The position numbers and the translations under genes are program-made. From Thalassoglobus neptunius (lineage in GTDB: Bacteria > Planctomycetota > Planctomycetia > Planctomycetales > Planctomycetaceae), in assembly GCF_007859735.1 (NCBI RefSeq), contig NZ_SIHI01000007.1:1-64000 (forward strand): a DNA stretch of 64,000 bases. The letters run 5' to 3'. A model generated the notes under the pieces. That model was not told where the DNA came from, did not search any database, and was given only the letters and a program-made list of their open reading frames with translations. Positions 52,776-61,836 of the stretch are shown one piece after another (position 1 is the stretch's first letter; each line of letters opens with the position of its first letter).

Positions 52776-53792
52776 TTGGCGACCGAGAAGCGTGATTTCG
52801 ACGAGTTTCTTGAGAAGTTCAAAAAACACCATGACCTGATGGTGGACGAACTCCACAAGGTCATCGTGGGGCAGGATGCCGTCATCGAGCAAATCCTGTC
52901 GGCAATTTTCACCGGTGGACACTGTTTGCTCGTGGGGGTTCCCGGACTGGCGAAAACGTTGGTCGTCAGCACGATTGCCCGAATTCTGGATGTCGAATTC
53001 CGCCGAATCCAGTTCACCCCCGACTTAATGCCTTCCGACATCACCGGGACAAACGTTCTGGAAGAGTCGGAAACCGGGCAGAGAAACTTTCGATTCGTTC
53101 AGGGTCCGGTTTTTACCAACATTCTCCTGGCGGACGAAATCAACCGAACGCCGCCGAAAACGCAAGCGGCTCTTTTGCAGGCGATGCAGGAACGAGAAGT
53201 TACAGCGGGTCAGCAGACCTACGATCTGCCGGACCCATTCTTCGTCATCGCGACTCAGAACCCGATCGAGCAAGAGGGAACCTATCCCCTTCCCGAAGCC
53301 CAACTCGACCGCTTCATGTTCAACATCAAGGTCGATTACCCAAACGTTGAAGAGGAAGAGCAAATCCTCACAATGACAACGCGCGGGGAAAAGGCCGAAG
53401 TTCGCAAGGTGCTCTCCGCAAAGTCAATCCAGTATCTGCAGCGACAGATTAATCAGATCGAAATCGCTCCCATTATTGTTACTTATGTCGCAAGACTCGT
53501 TCGAGCGACCCGTCCGCACGATTCCAGTTCCCCGAGTTTCGTCCGCGAGTTGATTGATTGGGGAGCCGGTCCGAGAGCTGGACAATACCTGATTCATGGG
53601 GCCCGTGCGGTCGCAGCGATGGATGGACGTCCCACGATTTCGTTCGAAGACGTTCGTCGAGTCGCGATTCCCGTTCTTCGGCACCGAATCTCGCCGAACT
53701 TCCAGGCTCAGGCTGAAGGATACGATTCCGATACCATCATCCATCGCCTTCTGGAAGAAGTCAGCGAGCCCAATGTTCCCAAATACAGCTAA
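52776..53792 (+). CDS. MoxR-family AAA+ ATPase
   Basis: About 338 residues if translation starts at the TTG at 52776, which follows TGAGGA at a suitable distance; an ATG at 52716 would add 20 residues with no clear ribosome-binding site. The AAA+ core has Walker A GVPGLAKT, Walker B ILLADEINR, sensor 1 ATQNPIEQEGTYPLPEAQLDRF (the MoxR signature) and a helical lid (VRELIDWGAGPRAGQYLIHGARA). MoxR proteins are chaperone-like ATPases that often activate complexes with von Willebrand A-domain proteins. The usual partners (DUF58, VWA and transglutaminase genes) are not next to it here. Confidence 0.9.
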   Translation: MATEKRDFDEFLEKFKKHHDLMVDELHKVIVGQDAVIEQILSAIFTGGHCLLVGVPGLAKTLVVSTIARILDVEFRRIQFTPDLMPSDITGTNVLEESETGQRNFRFVQGPVFTNILLADEINRTPPKTQAALLQAMQEREVTAGQQTYDLPDPFFVIATQNPIEQEGTYPLPEAQLDRFMFNIKVDYPNVEEEEQILTMTTRGEKAEVRKVLSAKSIQYLQRQINQIEIAPIIVTYVARLVRATRPHDSSSPSFVRELIDWGAGPRAGQYLIHGARAVAAMDGRPTISFEDVRRVAIPVLRHRISPNFQAQAEGYDSDTIIHRLLEEVSEPNVPKYS

Positions 53793-54200
53793 GCCATAGT
53801 GTCCCAAAACACAGCTGAGCCGTTTTGATGGCCTCCTGAACTTGCGAGAAGCTTTCTCTCTCGCAAAAACGCTGGAAAACCGCGTATCAACATTCGGATG
53901 TTCGCAACGCCGATCACGTCGACACTGTCGAACTCGCTGTAAGCAAGTGGCTCGATTCTGTGCGATTACTGAAACTCCGAGCTGCAACGACTTCCGGTGC
54001 GTGGACTGGGAATCGGTCCATGTGTGGGGAGCAGTTTTTCGAGAATTTCAGTAGTCGACCGGACTGCTCACGGCCTGAATTGCCCCCCATCGGTAAGTGG
54101 TTTCGCCGAAGGAAACTTAGGCGAAATACAGCATTTACCCTCTCTAAGACACTTTAAGAAGCTTAACAAACAACGGTAACTCGGGACGCAATAATCCCCA

Positions 54201-54228
54201 TTGACCGAATCAGCAGGATAGATACAAT
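54201..54228 (+). promoter_or_regulatory. Sigma-70-like promoter of the HTH-REC regulator
   Basis: The boxes TTGACC (54201-54206) and TACAAT (54223-54228) are 16 bases apart. Each matches the housekeeping consensus at five of six positions. Transcription from about 54235 would give a leader of some 170 bases before the ATG at 54407. Confidence 0.6.
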
Positions 54229-54332
54229 CGGTTTAAGTGTGAAAGTCGGTAAGATCGACACTACTGGTAGACCGAACAAGCTTGGCGAACCTTCATGGAA
54301 TGAAGAACGGCCAGAGACGAGTGGTCGACACG

Positions 54333-54370
54333 CATTGAGGACAACCTCATGGTTGAAACTGTCCTCAATG
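54333..54370 (+). promoter_or_regulatory. Perfect 11-bp stem-loop in the leader of the regulator gene
   Basis: The arms cattgaggaca (54333-54343) and tgtcctcaatg (54360-54370) pair perfectly and enclose a 16-base loop that can itself form a competing 5-bp hairpin (caacc/ggttg). The stem ends about 25 bases before the ribosome-binding site CGGAGGG of the downstream gene. There is no U tract, so translation control or mRNA stability is more likely than termination. Confidence 0.7.
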
Positions 54371-54406
54371 ATCGTCGCCGCTGTTGAAACCAACGGAGGG
54401 ACCTGT

Positions 54407-54985
54407 ATGAAAACTGTTTTCACAACTGGTGAGGCTGCCAAAATCTGCAAAGTCAGCCAGCAAACCATCATCCGCTGCTTTGACTCGGGCCAGCTGAAGG
54501 GCTTTCGCGTTCCCGGTTCTCGATTCCGCCGCATCCCGCGTGACGTGCTTTACAAGTTCATGAAGGACAACGGAATTCCAACCGATGCCTTGGAAAGCGG
54601 AAAACGCAAGGCGTTGGTCGTCGACGATGATCAGGATCTGGTCGATTTGATGACAGATGTCCTGGAGTCAGACGGTCGATTCGAAGTTCGGGCGGTCAAT
54701 AACGGGTTCGACGCCGGGATGATGGTCAAGGAATACCGTCCTGACGTGATCGTTCTCGACGTCATGCTTCCTGATATTAACGGGAAAGAAGTCTGCCAGA
54801 GAGTTCGAAGCGACTCGACCCTCGACGATGTCAAAATCATCTGCATCTCGGGAATGGTCGAAGCTGACAAGATCGACGAACTGAAAGCATCCGGCGCGAA
54901 CGATTTTCTTCAAAAGCCATTTGAAATGGAAACAGTATTGCAGCGCGTTTGCAAGCTTCTGGATCTGTCCCTCAATGCTGGCTAA
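54407..54985 (+). CDS. Response regulator with N-terminal excisionase-like HTH and REC domain
   Basis: The 192 residues start at ATG 54407 after CGGAGGG. An N-terminal winged helix of the excisionase/BldC/MerR type (about 3-55, FTTGEAAKICKVSQQTIIRCFDSG, then GFRVPGSRFRRIPRDVLYKFM) is followed by a receiver domain (about 68-190). It shows acidic pocket residues D73-D75, phosphoacceptor D118 in VIVLDVMLPD, and the lysine in FLQKPFE. The usual bacterial order is REC first, so DNA-binding-first is less common. It probably controls transcription according to phosphorylation; a histidine kinase gene follows 285 bases downstream on the same strand. Confidence 0.86.
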   Translation: MKTVFTTGEAAKICKVSQQTIIRCFDSGQLKGFRVPGSRFRRIPRDVLYKFMKDNGIPTDALESGKRKALVVDDDQDLVDLMTDVLESDGRFEVRAVNNGFDAGMMVKEYRPDVIVLDVMLPDINGKEVCQRVRSDSTLDDVKIICISGMVEADKIDELKASGANDFLQKPFEMETVLQRVCKLLDLSLNAG

Positions 54986-55270
54986 TCGATAAGCCAGCAC
55001 AGTGACTGTTGAGATCATCGAGTTAGAAGCGGGCCGCTTCCTGCGCAAGTTCCGATTTCAAATGCCTGTTTCAATTGTCAGTCGAGCCCACAGCTCGCGC
55101 GATGGTTCTATGCACCGACTTTCCGAATTGCATCAGCGAAACGTTGGTTCGCCAATCGACTTTGCGATGGACCGAAAACGCGATGCACAGGTGAGAGCAA
55201 CAAGCTCTCAATCAACACCGTGAGCATTATCCCGTGTGTTTCCGATCAGGTCGTGAAATGGAGGTCGGTT

Positions 55271-56383
55271 GTGCAACAGAGTCAGCCGACATCAGAACAT
55301 CCCACAGTCCTGGAGTTTCTTGAGTCGACGCTTCCGTTCGAGAACGCAAGAGAGTTGAGAATCAAGATCCTCAACGCATGGAAAACGTTCCGCCCCAATT
55401 CACCCTGTGCGCTTCTCTGGAAAAACCCATTCACGACAACTGCCGAGTTACTGATCGTTGATGAACGGGAAACGCCCGACGAGATGGCATTTCCTGTGAG
55501 CGACAGAACTGCTTCTCTCACAGCGAGTCTGCCGGAGTCGAATCCAGTTCTGAATGAATTGAACTGGATTGAACTCGAAGTCGAAAGGAAGTCGATTGGC
55601 TTCCTGGGACTCGACGAGCCATCTTCTTCACTCGCATCGTCAGAGATCGTCTCAGCTACGGCGAGATTGCTGGCCGTCAGCCAAAGCTGGGAGAACACGC
55701 TTACAGAAGCGCGGCTGAGCTCGCTTGCCGAATACGCAGCTGCGGCTGGTCATGAAATCAACAATCCACTTGCTGCGATCAAGGGCCGCACCGAACAACT
55801 CATCAAGGGTGAACAGCACCCGGAGCGACAACAGTGGCTGCAAACAATTGGTGCGCAAACTCTTCGAATTCGCGACATGATCGGCGACAGCATGCTGTTC
55901 GCTCGCCCCCCTGCCCCGAAATTCGAACGTCTCAATCTCACAGAACTCGTTGAAAGCGCGATCTCTCACTTCTCTGACGAATTCGCTCGTCGACAGATCT
56001 CCCTGTGGGGGAACCGCCACAAGATGGTCCCCGTCGACGGTGATCCACTCCAATTAACGCAAGTAGTTGCCGAACTGACTCGAAACTCTCTTAATGCAAT
56101 GGAAGAATCCGGAAAGCTGATCGTTGACTGTCTTCCGGAAGTGATCGATGAGCGCCCCTTCGCAATTCTCCGAATGATCGACGACGGAGTCGGTTTCAGT
56201 GAAAGCGAACGAAGATTTTGCTTTGACCCTTTCTATTCGGGGCGGCAAGCTGGTCGCGGTCTCGGTTTCGGACTTTCCAAAGCGTGGCGGATTATTCAGA
56301 TGCATAGTGGGCAGCTGATTCTCTCGAACCAAAAGTCAGACGTGACCGAGTTTGTCATTTCCCTTCCGTCGACCTCGGAGTGA
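55271..56383 (+). CDS. Cytoplasmic sensor histidine kinase
   Basis: About 370 residues from GTG 55271, chosen because GGAGG lies six bases upstream; an in-frame GTG at 55220 has a weak site. No transmembrane helix is visible. A variable N-terminal region (about 1-145) precedes the H-box LAEYAAAAGHEINNPLAAIKG (phosphorylated His 161), then the ATP-binding domain with N-box ELTRNSLNAMEE, G1 DDGVGFSE and G2 GRGLGFGLS. It autophosphorylates and would pass the phosphate to a receiver domain; the HTH-REC protein upstream is the best candidate. The input signal is unknown. Confidence 0.87.
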   Translation: MQQSQPTSEHPTVLEFLESTLPFENARELRIKILNAWKTFRPNSPCALLWKNPFTTTAELLIVDERETPDEMAFPVSDRTASLTASLPESNPVLNELNWIELEVERKSIGFLGLDEPSSSLASSEIVSATARLLAVSQSWENTLTEARLSSLAEYAAAAGHEINNPLAAIKGRTEQLIKGEQHPERQQWLQTIGAQTLRIRDMIGDSMLFARPPAPKFERLNLTELVESAISHFSDEFARRQISLWGNRHKMVPVDGDPLQLTQVVAELTRNSLNAMEESGKLIVDCLPEVIDERPFAILRMIDDGVGFSESERRFCFDPFYSGRQAGRGLGFGLSKAWRIIQMHSGQLILSNQKSDVTEFVISLPSTSE

Positions 56384-56649
56384 TTTGATTCTGGTCTCGA
56401 AGCAAGTCAAACTGGCTGAATTGTGCAGAGTACACTTTCATGCTATCTCTGCACTCGCCTGATCTCATTGCTATTAATGTCTGCTGCTTTCGCGCGTGCG
56501 AATCGCTGCATTCCAGAAATGAAGATGCTCATGTGCATCCGAGAGACCAACACGGATCAGCCCTCATTTCCGTTGTGACGTTTGCGTCATCAAGAGTGAG
56601 CGATGATCAACCTTTGTTGTTTTCTTAATGAAGAGGAAGTTGACGCCGC

Positions 56650-58923
56650 GTGACACGATCCAGCGCTCGCTCCAATCCAGCCCCCAACGAAATTCCCCCG
56701 CCCCTCTGGGAAACTGTTGTTCTCGTGGGACTGTTCCAGTGCCGTTTCTTTGTTCCGACAGAAGGCGCCGAACTGGGAGGAACCCTCTGGCTGGCGATGG
56801 CCTGGTTTGGATTCGCCGCTCTCACACTCTGGTTGAAGTCGAGAGAGAAAGAACCTCTGCTTTGGACTCCACACTGGAGTGACCTCGCGATCGTGCTGGT
56901 CGTTGCTGGCCATCTTCTGTCTGCCGTCGTATTGCTGCGAACGGGAGGAAATCTCCGAGCAGCATTGAATATGGTTTGGGAGTGGACGTCCCTGCTCTGC
57001 CTCTGGGGCTTGTTCCGAACCAGTTTGCGGGACAAATTGACTGGGCGGACACTCACAGCTGGGATTCTGACAAGTGTCATCGTGCTCTCTGGATTCGGGA
57101 TCTGGCAGCACTATTTCTGGTATCCGCAGCAGGCACGAGAGCTCAACGAATTGGTCACACTTCAGGAACGAATGGAAAGAAGCGAACCGCTTTCCTCGCA
57201 TGAGATCTCGCGATTCGAAGAACTCTTACAAAGCTTCGGCGCCAGCTATTCCAGTCTCGACACTCAAGGAAAACTTTCCTTCGTCGCTCGACTTCGCGAT
57301 AGCGTCGAGCCGATCGGCCGATTCGCGCTCGCAAACTCACTCGCTGGGCTTCTGTGTGCAGGTGTGCTGATTCTCGCTCCGCTATTTGTTCAGAAGTTTT
57401 CGGGCTGGACGCTGGGTCAACGTCTGGCTGGGGTTGGCTTCCTCGCGCTGATTGTCCTCTGTCTCATACTGACCAAAAGTCGAACCGCGTGGATCGCGAC
57501 AGGTTTCGGACTCGGTCTTGAGTCGCTGATGTTCTTCCGAAAATCGGCCGCAGGCAGATCCGAGTCGCTTAGAAAAACGCTGACGTATTCGCTCACAACT
57601 GGCGTCTTGATCGTGGCTCTCCTGACTCTGCTTGCCGTCTGGACAGGCGGACTCGATCCGGAAGTCATTTCCGAAGCTCCCAAGAGCCTTCAATATCGAT
57701 TGGAGTACTGGATCGCGACGACACAAATGTTGAGCGACCACTTTGTCTTAGGAATCGGGCCGGGGAATTTCCGCGCGAATTATCTTCACTACAAACTCCC
57801 CGGAGCGAGTGAAGAGATCATCGACCCGCACAATTTCCTTCTCGACATCTGGGCCAACGGAGGATTGCTGGCGCTTGTCGGATTGATTGTCTGGACGATG
57901 AGTATCGTTTTCTCGGGGATCATGACATCCCCTCCAAAATCAGACACCCAATCGAAATCACCTGACGAGGCTGTTCCCGGGATGTCGGTCCAATGGGTGT
58001 GCTTCGGGCTGCTCATCATCACATCTCTCTCGTTTGGCGGAATCGTCGACAATCAACTCGTCGCCCTGTTCATCTCCGCACTCATCGTTGTCTCAGTCGT
58101 CAACTGGTTGAAAATGAACGATTGCCTGACAGCGGTGACGGCAATTTGTGGACTCGTGGCGCTGTTGCTTCACTTGTTCGCGAGTGGTGGAATCGAAATG
58201 CCAGCCATCGCTCAACTTCTTCTCTTCTTCGGAGCAGTTGCCCTCAGCCAATCAACGTCCGATCAAAAAGCACCCATCACAATTGGCCGAACTGGTCAAC
58301 AAATTCTGGCCGCGTCGATGGGGATTCTTTTAGTCGGAAGTCTTTTAACGGGCGTTTTGCCTGCTCAACTCGCTGGAGCACGATTGACTTTAGGCAGCGA
58401 ATCGATGTTTCAGGGAAACTCAAATTACTCCGCGAAGCTCTTCGCGCGGCACGAGTTCCTCGGGGCAGCAGCCGCTGACACTCTCGATCCCGAGCCCTAT
58501 CAACTCCTTGCTCAACTCTCCTACACCTCATGGAAGAACTCCGGCCGGACCGACGAAGACCTGTTTCAAGAGGCCGTCGATTTTCAGAACGAAGCAATCT
58601 CTCGCGATCCTCAGAATTCCACACGGTATTGGTGGCTTGGAAAGTTCTGGACGGACCGCTTTCGGATCACGCAGTCTCAACAGGACGCAGATGAAGCTGT
58701 GAAGGCGTTCGAAAACAGTGTCGAGCGTTATCCTCACGATGCTCATCGACTCGCAGAATTCGCGATCATTTTGGAAGACACTGATCGTTCTGGAGAAAGT
58801 GTCGCTCGCCAGGCACTGGAACTTGACGATTTGAATCAGACCCGCGGACACGTCGACAAAGCACTTTCCAGTGAAATTCGGAAACGTCTGGAAGAAATTG
58901 TCAGCGGCGCCGGGACCGAATAG
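56650..58923 (+). CDS. O-antigen-ligase/polymerase-like membrane protein with TPR tail
   Basis: The 757 residues start at GTG 56650 (AGGAAG upstream). About ten transmembrane helices fill residues 15-590, with the Wzy/WaaL-type large periplasmic loop containing YRLEYWIATTQMLSDHFVLGIGPGNFRANYLHYKLP and DPHNFLLDIWANGG (about 345-405), the region that holds the ligase's catalytic arginine and histidine. A C-terminal soluble part (600-757) has tetratricopeptide-like repeats (YQLLAQLSYTSWKNSGRTDEDLFQEAVDFQNEAI and similar). Family members polymerise or attach O-antigen or other surface glycans. No glycosyltransferase gene is adjacent, so the substrate is unknown. Confidence 0.84.
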   Translation: MTRSSARSNPAPNEIPPPLWETVVLVGLFQCRFFVPTEGAELGGTLWLAMAWFGFAALTLWLKSREKEPLLWTPHWSDLAIVLVVAGHLLSAVVLLRTGGNLRAALNMVWEWTSLLCLWGLFRTSLRDKLTGRTLTAGILTSVIVLSGFGIWQHYFWYPQQARELNELVTLQERMERSEPLSSHEISRFEELLQSFGASYSSLDTQGKLSFVARLRDSVEPIGRFALANSLAGLLCAGVLILAPLFVQKFSGWTLGQRLAGVGFLALIVLCLILTKSRTAWIATGFGLGLESLMFFRKSAAGRSESLRKTLTYSLTTGVLIVALLTLLAVWTGGLDPEVISEAPKSLQYRLEYWIATTQMLSDHFVLGIGPGNFRANYLHYKLPGASEEIIDPHNFLLDIWANGGLLALVGLIVWTMSIVFSGIMTSPPKSDTQSKSPDEAVPGMSVQWVCFGLLIITSLSFGGIVDNQLVALFISALIVVSVVNWLKMNDCLTAVTAICGLVALLLHLFASGGIEMPAIAQLLLFFGAVALSQSTSDQKAPITIGRTGQQILAASMGILLVGSLLTGVLPAQLAGARLTLGSESMFQGNSNYSAKLFARHEFLGAAAADTLDPEPYQLLAQLSYTSWKNSGRTDEDLFQEAVDFQNEAISRDPQNSTRYWWLGKFWTDRFRITQSQQDADEAVKAFENSVERYPHDAHRLAEFAIILEDTDRSGESVARQALELDDLNQTRGHVDKALSSEIRKRLEEIVSGAGTE

Positions 58924-59103
58924 CCGGTCGGGCAATCTGTCGCAGCTTTCGAACTTGGTTTTCACTTAGGAACTGATTCTCACGAGTCATCTTCGAGGAT
59001 GTCAGCCCGAAGCGCGCATCAAATCTCTCTTTGAGCATCCGAAACAGATCTTGGGTTCGCGCCGAGTCGATCCGGCAGGTACACTCAAGGAGACTCGTTT
59101 TTC

Positions 59104-60489
59104 ATGCGGGTCGTTCAAAACCGTCTTGTTACGGAGAGTGCTCAGATGCAATTTTTCACTCACATGAAATGGCTCGTCGCAGCCATCTTGATCGTCTCTC
59201 AATGGAGCGTGTGCGCGTCTCTTGCCACAGCTCAGGAAGACCGAGAGTTTCGTGAACAGATGCAAGACTTGTCACGTCGCTATATGGAACTGAGACGCGA
59301 AGGACAAAGTCCTGAAGCGGAAGAATTCCGTCAGCGTATGATCGACCTTGCGCGCGAACGAAATGAGACACAAAGACGTCAATTGACAGAGCGTCGAGAG
59401 ATCAACGAAAGAATCGCCAATTTACAACGCGAGCTGACAAAACTTCGCGAAACAGGTGAAAACATTCGTGCAGAAGAAGTTGAAGAACAGATTGAAAGAC
59501 ATCGCGAAGAGCTATTGTCACTCAATCGACCTCAAGCCCCGCCAAAGGAACGGTCACTCGAGGAACGAATCCGGCACATTCACGAAGCGGCCGAACACCT
59601 TGAACAGGCTGGAATGAGCCACTTCTCGCGAATGCTTCAAGAGGAAGCGAAAATCCTCGCCAACAATCATCGTGAACTCCATCACGTCCATGAGCGTGAA
59701 CGAGCAATGCGAGAAGAGGCCGAACATCAAAAAAACCTGGCGGAACAGCATCGACATCGTGCGGAACAAGAGCTTCGAAACGCCCAACGACAGCTCGAAG
59801 AACTGACTCGACAACTGAACGACTCGAGACGGCGCCCGCAAGACGAACGAAGAGGCGAAACACCATCGCGCTCGGAGCGATCCTCCAGAGATTTCGGCGA
59901 AGCCTGGAACAATGCACTTCGAGAACTTGCCCCGCAGGAATCGCAACAGCGACCAGACAGTGAACGACTTCGCCGACTCTACGAAGAGCGGACACGGATC
60001 GAGCGCGAACGCTCAGAACAAATCCGGCGACAATCCTCAGGCAGCCCCGTCGAATCGGAAAACGTCGAACGATCTCGAAACGAACCGCGATCGAGTTCCC
60101 GAGACGCGGAGAGAGAAATCAACAGAGACCGAGAATCTCCAGACAACCTCACCGAACTGCAATCACTGGTCAATTCTCTGCGAACCGAATTGTTTCAGCT
60201 GAAGATGAAAGTTCAAAACCTCGAAAGACGGCATCCGGAACTCAAGCCATCGCCTCGACCTTCCCGATCCGAGAATCTTGAGCCGACTCCAGCTCCCGAT
60301 TCGAATGATGAAGCAGCTTCCGAAGAAGAGGCTGAGGACGCAGCTGTCGACTCGACCGGGAACATCATTCAGACAGGTAACGAGCAAGAGGTCTCTGTCT
60401 TTGCGGGTTCGAACTCCTATCAACTCTCAATTCCGAATCAGGGAATTCGTTTCGCTCAAAGCCCTGAAGCTGAAACAACCGTTTGGTAG
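59104..60489 (+). CDS. Exported charged coiled-coil protein
   Basis: The 461 residues contain a signal segment within residues 15-45 (KWLVAAILIVSQWSVCASLATA), preceded by an unusually long N-terminal region, so the true start may be ATG 59146 or 59164. The rest is almost entirely charged helix (Arg/Glu/Gln-rich heptads such as LQRELTKLRETGENIRAEEVEEQIERHREELL near 112-143), forming one or more long coiled coils. A Pro/Ser/Glu-rich linker and a final beta-like segment (NIIQTGNEQEVSVFAGSNSYQL) end the protein. No domain is recognised. It probably forms a fibre or scaffold in the periplasm. Confidence 0.8.
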   Translation: MRVVQNRLVTESAQMQFFTHMKWLVAAILIVSQWSVCASLATAQEDREFREQMQDLSRRYMELRREGQSPEAEEFRQRMIDLARERNETQRRQLTERREINERIANLQRELTKLRETGENIRAEEVEEQIERHREELLSLNRPQAPPKERSLEERIRHIHEAAEHLEQAGMSHFSRMLQEEAKILANNHRELHHVHERERAMREEAEHQKNLAEQHRHRAEQELRNAQRQLEELTRQLNDSRRRPQDERRGETPSRSERSSRDFGEAWNNALRELAPQESQQRPDSERLRRLYEERTRIERERSEQIRRQSSGSPVESENVERSRNEPRSSSRDAEREINRDRESPDNLTELQSLVNSLRTELFQLKMKVQNLERRHPELKPSPRPSRSENLEPTPAPDSNDEAASEEEAEDAAVDSTGNIIQTGNEQEVSVFAGSNSYQLSIPNQGIRFAQSPEAETTVW

Positions 60490-60613
60490 CATCCTCCGCG
60501 AAAGTTGTGACAGGTTCCTGAATTATGTCGGGTTGCCGGTTTGACAGTCGGCAATCCGAGTTCCCTCTGAGTTTGCAGCGAGTCCGCCGAACTCAGAATC
60601 CTGATGGCTCGAT

Positions 60614-61375
60614 ATGAAAATTCTTCTCGTCAATGATGACGGCATCTACGCCCCCGGTCTCAGAGCACTCGTCGAACCGCTACAGAAAATCGGTTCGGTC
60701 ACCGTTGTTGCTCCCCTTGTCGAACAAAGCGGCGTCGGACATCTGGTGACATATTTGCGTCCCATCACAGCCAAGAAAGTTCTCGAGGGAGGAACGGATT
60801 TTGGTTGGGGGGTCGATGGAAGTCCGGCCGACTGCGTGAAGCTGGGAGTTCTCGAATTCTGCGATGGCGAGCCGGACCTGATTGTCAGTGGCATCAACTC
60901 GGGTGCCAATGTGGGCATCAATGTTCTCTATTCGGGGACTGTCGCAGCTGCGATTGAGGGTGCGTTTTTTGGAATTACGTCGGTCGCTCTCTCACTCTCA
61001 CAGGGCAAACCGCCGAATTACGACAACGTTGCACAACGAGCGGTCCCCCTCATCCAAAAATTGTTGAAGACCGTATCGCGTCCCGGAACGTTGTGGAATG
61101 TGAATTTCCCCGACACGACTCCCGAAGGACCTCGCGGAATTCGCATGGCTCGCATGGCTGTCCGTCGCCACACTGAAACCGTCGATAAACGGATCGATCC
61201 TCGCGGCCGCCCCTATTACTGGAGTGGGCTGGATCCGATTCTCAACCACGAACTCGATCCAGGAACGGACGTTAAAGAACTCCTGGACGGTTGGGCCACT
61301 GTCACCCCCCTGCACTTCGATCTGTCAGAGAATTCCATTCTCGATGAATGCCAGTCGATTTGCTGGGACGACTGA
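60614..61375 (+). CDS. surE: 5'/3'-nucleotidase SurE
   Basis: This 253-residue protein is SurE by its start LLVNDDGIYAPGLRAL (metal-binding Asp-Asp near 8-9), the segment APLVEQSGVGHLVTYLRPI, and the core VDGSPADCVKLG followed by DLIVSGINSGANVGINVLYSGTVAAAIEGAFFGI. It hydrolyses 5'- and 3'-nucleoside monophosphates using a divalent metal and is linked to stationary-phase survival. The usual neighbours in proteobacteria (pcm, nlpD, rpoS) are absent. It follows the coiled-coil gene by 124 bases on the same strand. Confidence 0.95.
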   Translation: MKILLVNDDGIYAPGLRALVEPLQKIGSVTVVAPLVEQSGVGHLVTYLRPITAKKVLEGGTDFGWGVDGSPADCVKLGVLEFCDGEPDLIVSGINSGANVGINVLYSGTVAAAIEGAFFGITSVALSLSQGKPPNYDNVAQRAVPLIQKLLKTVSRPGTLWNVNFPDTTPEGPRGIRMARMAVRRHTETVDKRIDPRGRPYYWSGLDPILNHELDPGTDVKELLDGWATVTPLHFDLSENSILDECQSICWDD

Positions 61376-61836
61376 ACCCGCCCCGGCGCGTCGTTCAAAA
61401 TGTTGCCGTCAATCCGTAAGGGCCAACGCACTATCTGTCGGAATTCAAGAAATCCGGCGAGCGTGAAGAAATCGCCAAGGTGGTCGTGTCGTTCGTTTTA
61501 GAACACCTGCATCAATTCAAACGTCATCGATTCACGCCTGACTCGTCATGCCGCCAACATGACTTGAGCACGTCAATCTGACATCCGATAAAATCGTTGA
61601 AGATTGATCAGCAACGACCTATAATTGACGAAGTTGATCGCCAGCGGTTTTGGTGAAATACGGAAAAGCTTTGTTCGCAGAAAACAGCTTTTCTGAGACA
61701 CCCTCAGCAACACAGCTTCACCAACCCGGTGAATTGCGGTCATCCCCACCTTGCCTTATTCCTTCCTGGCCTTTTGAAATTCGATCGACAGCGGACAACT
61801 TCGACGAGCGTCCGAGAAATTCGGTCGGAGAACGTC
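61376..61836. other. Non-coding stretch with a promoter for the cytochrome-like gene
   Basis: These 461 bases hold no supported gene; the frames present are short and lack ribosome-binding sites. A good sigma-70-like promoter lies at 61597-61625. Confidence 0.45.
61597..61625 (+). promoter_or_regulatory. Sigma-70-like promoter upstream of the cytochrome/DUF1592 gene
   Basis: TTGAAG (61597-61602) and a perfect TATAAT (61620-61625) are separated by the optimal 17 bases. Transcription would start near 61632, giving a leader of about 205 bases. Confidence 0.6.

Larger units (their letters stand above)
53793..54406. other. Leader region of the HTH-REC regulator
   Basis: These 614 bases hold no supported gene. 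A good promoter lies at 54201-54228 and a strong stem-loop at 54333-54370. The stretch before the promoter shows nothing beyond short frames. Confidence 0.45.
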
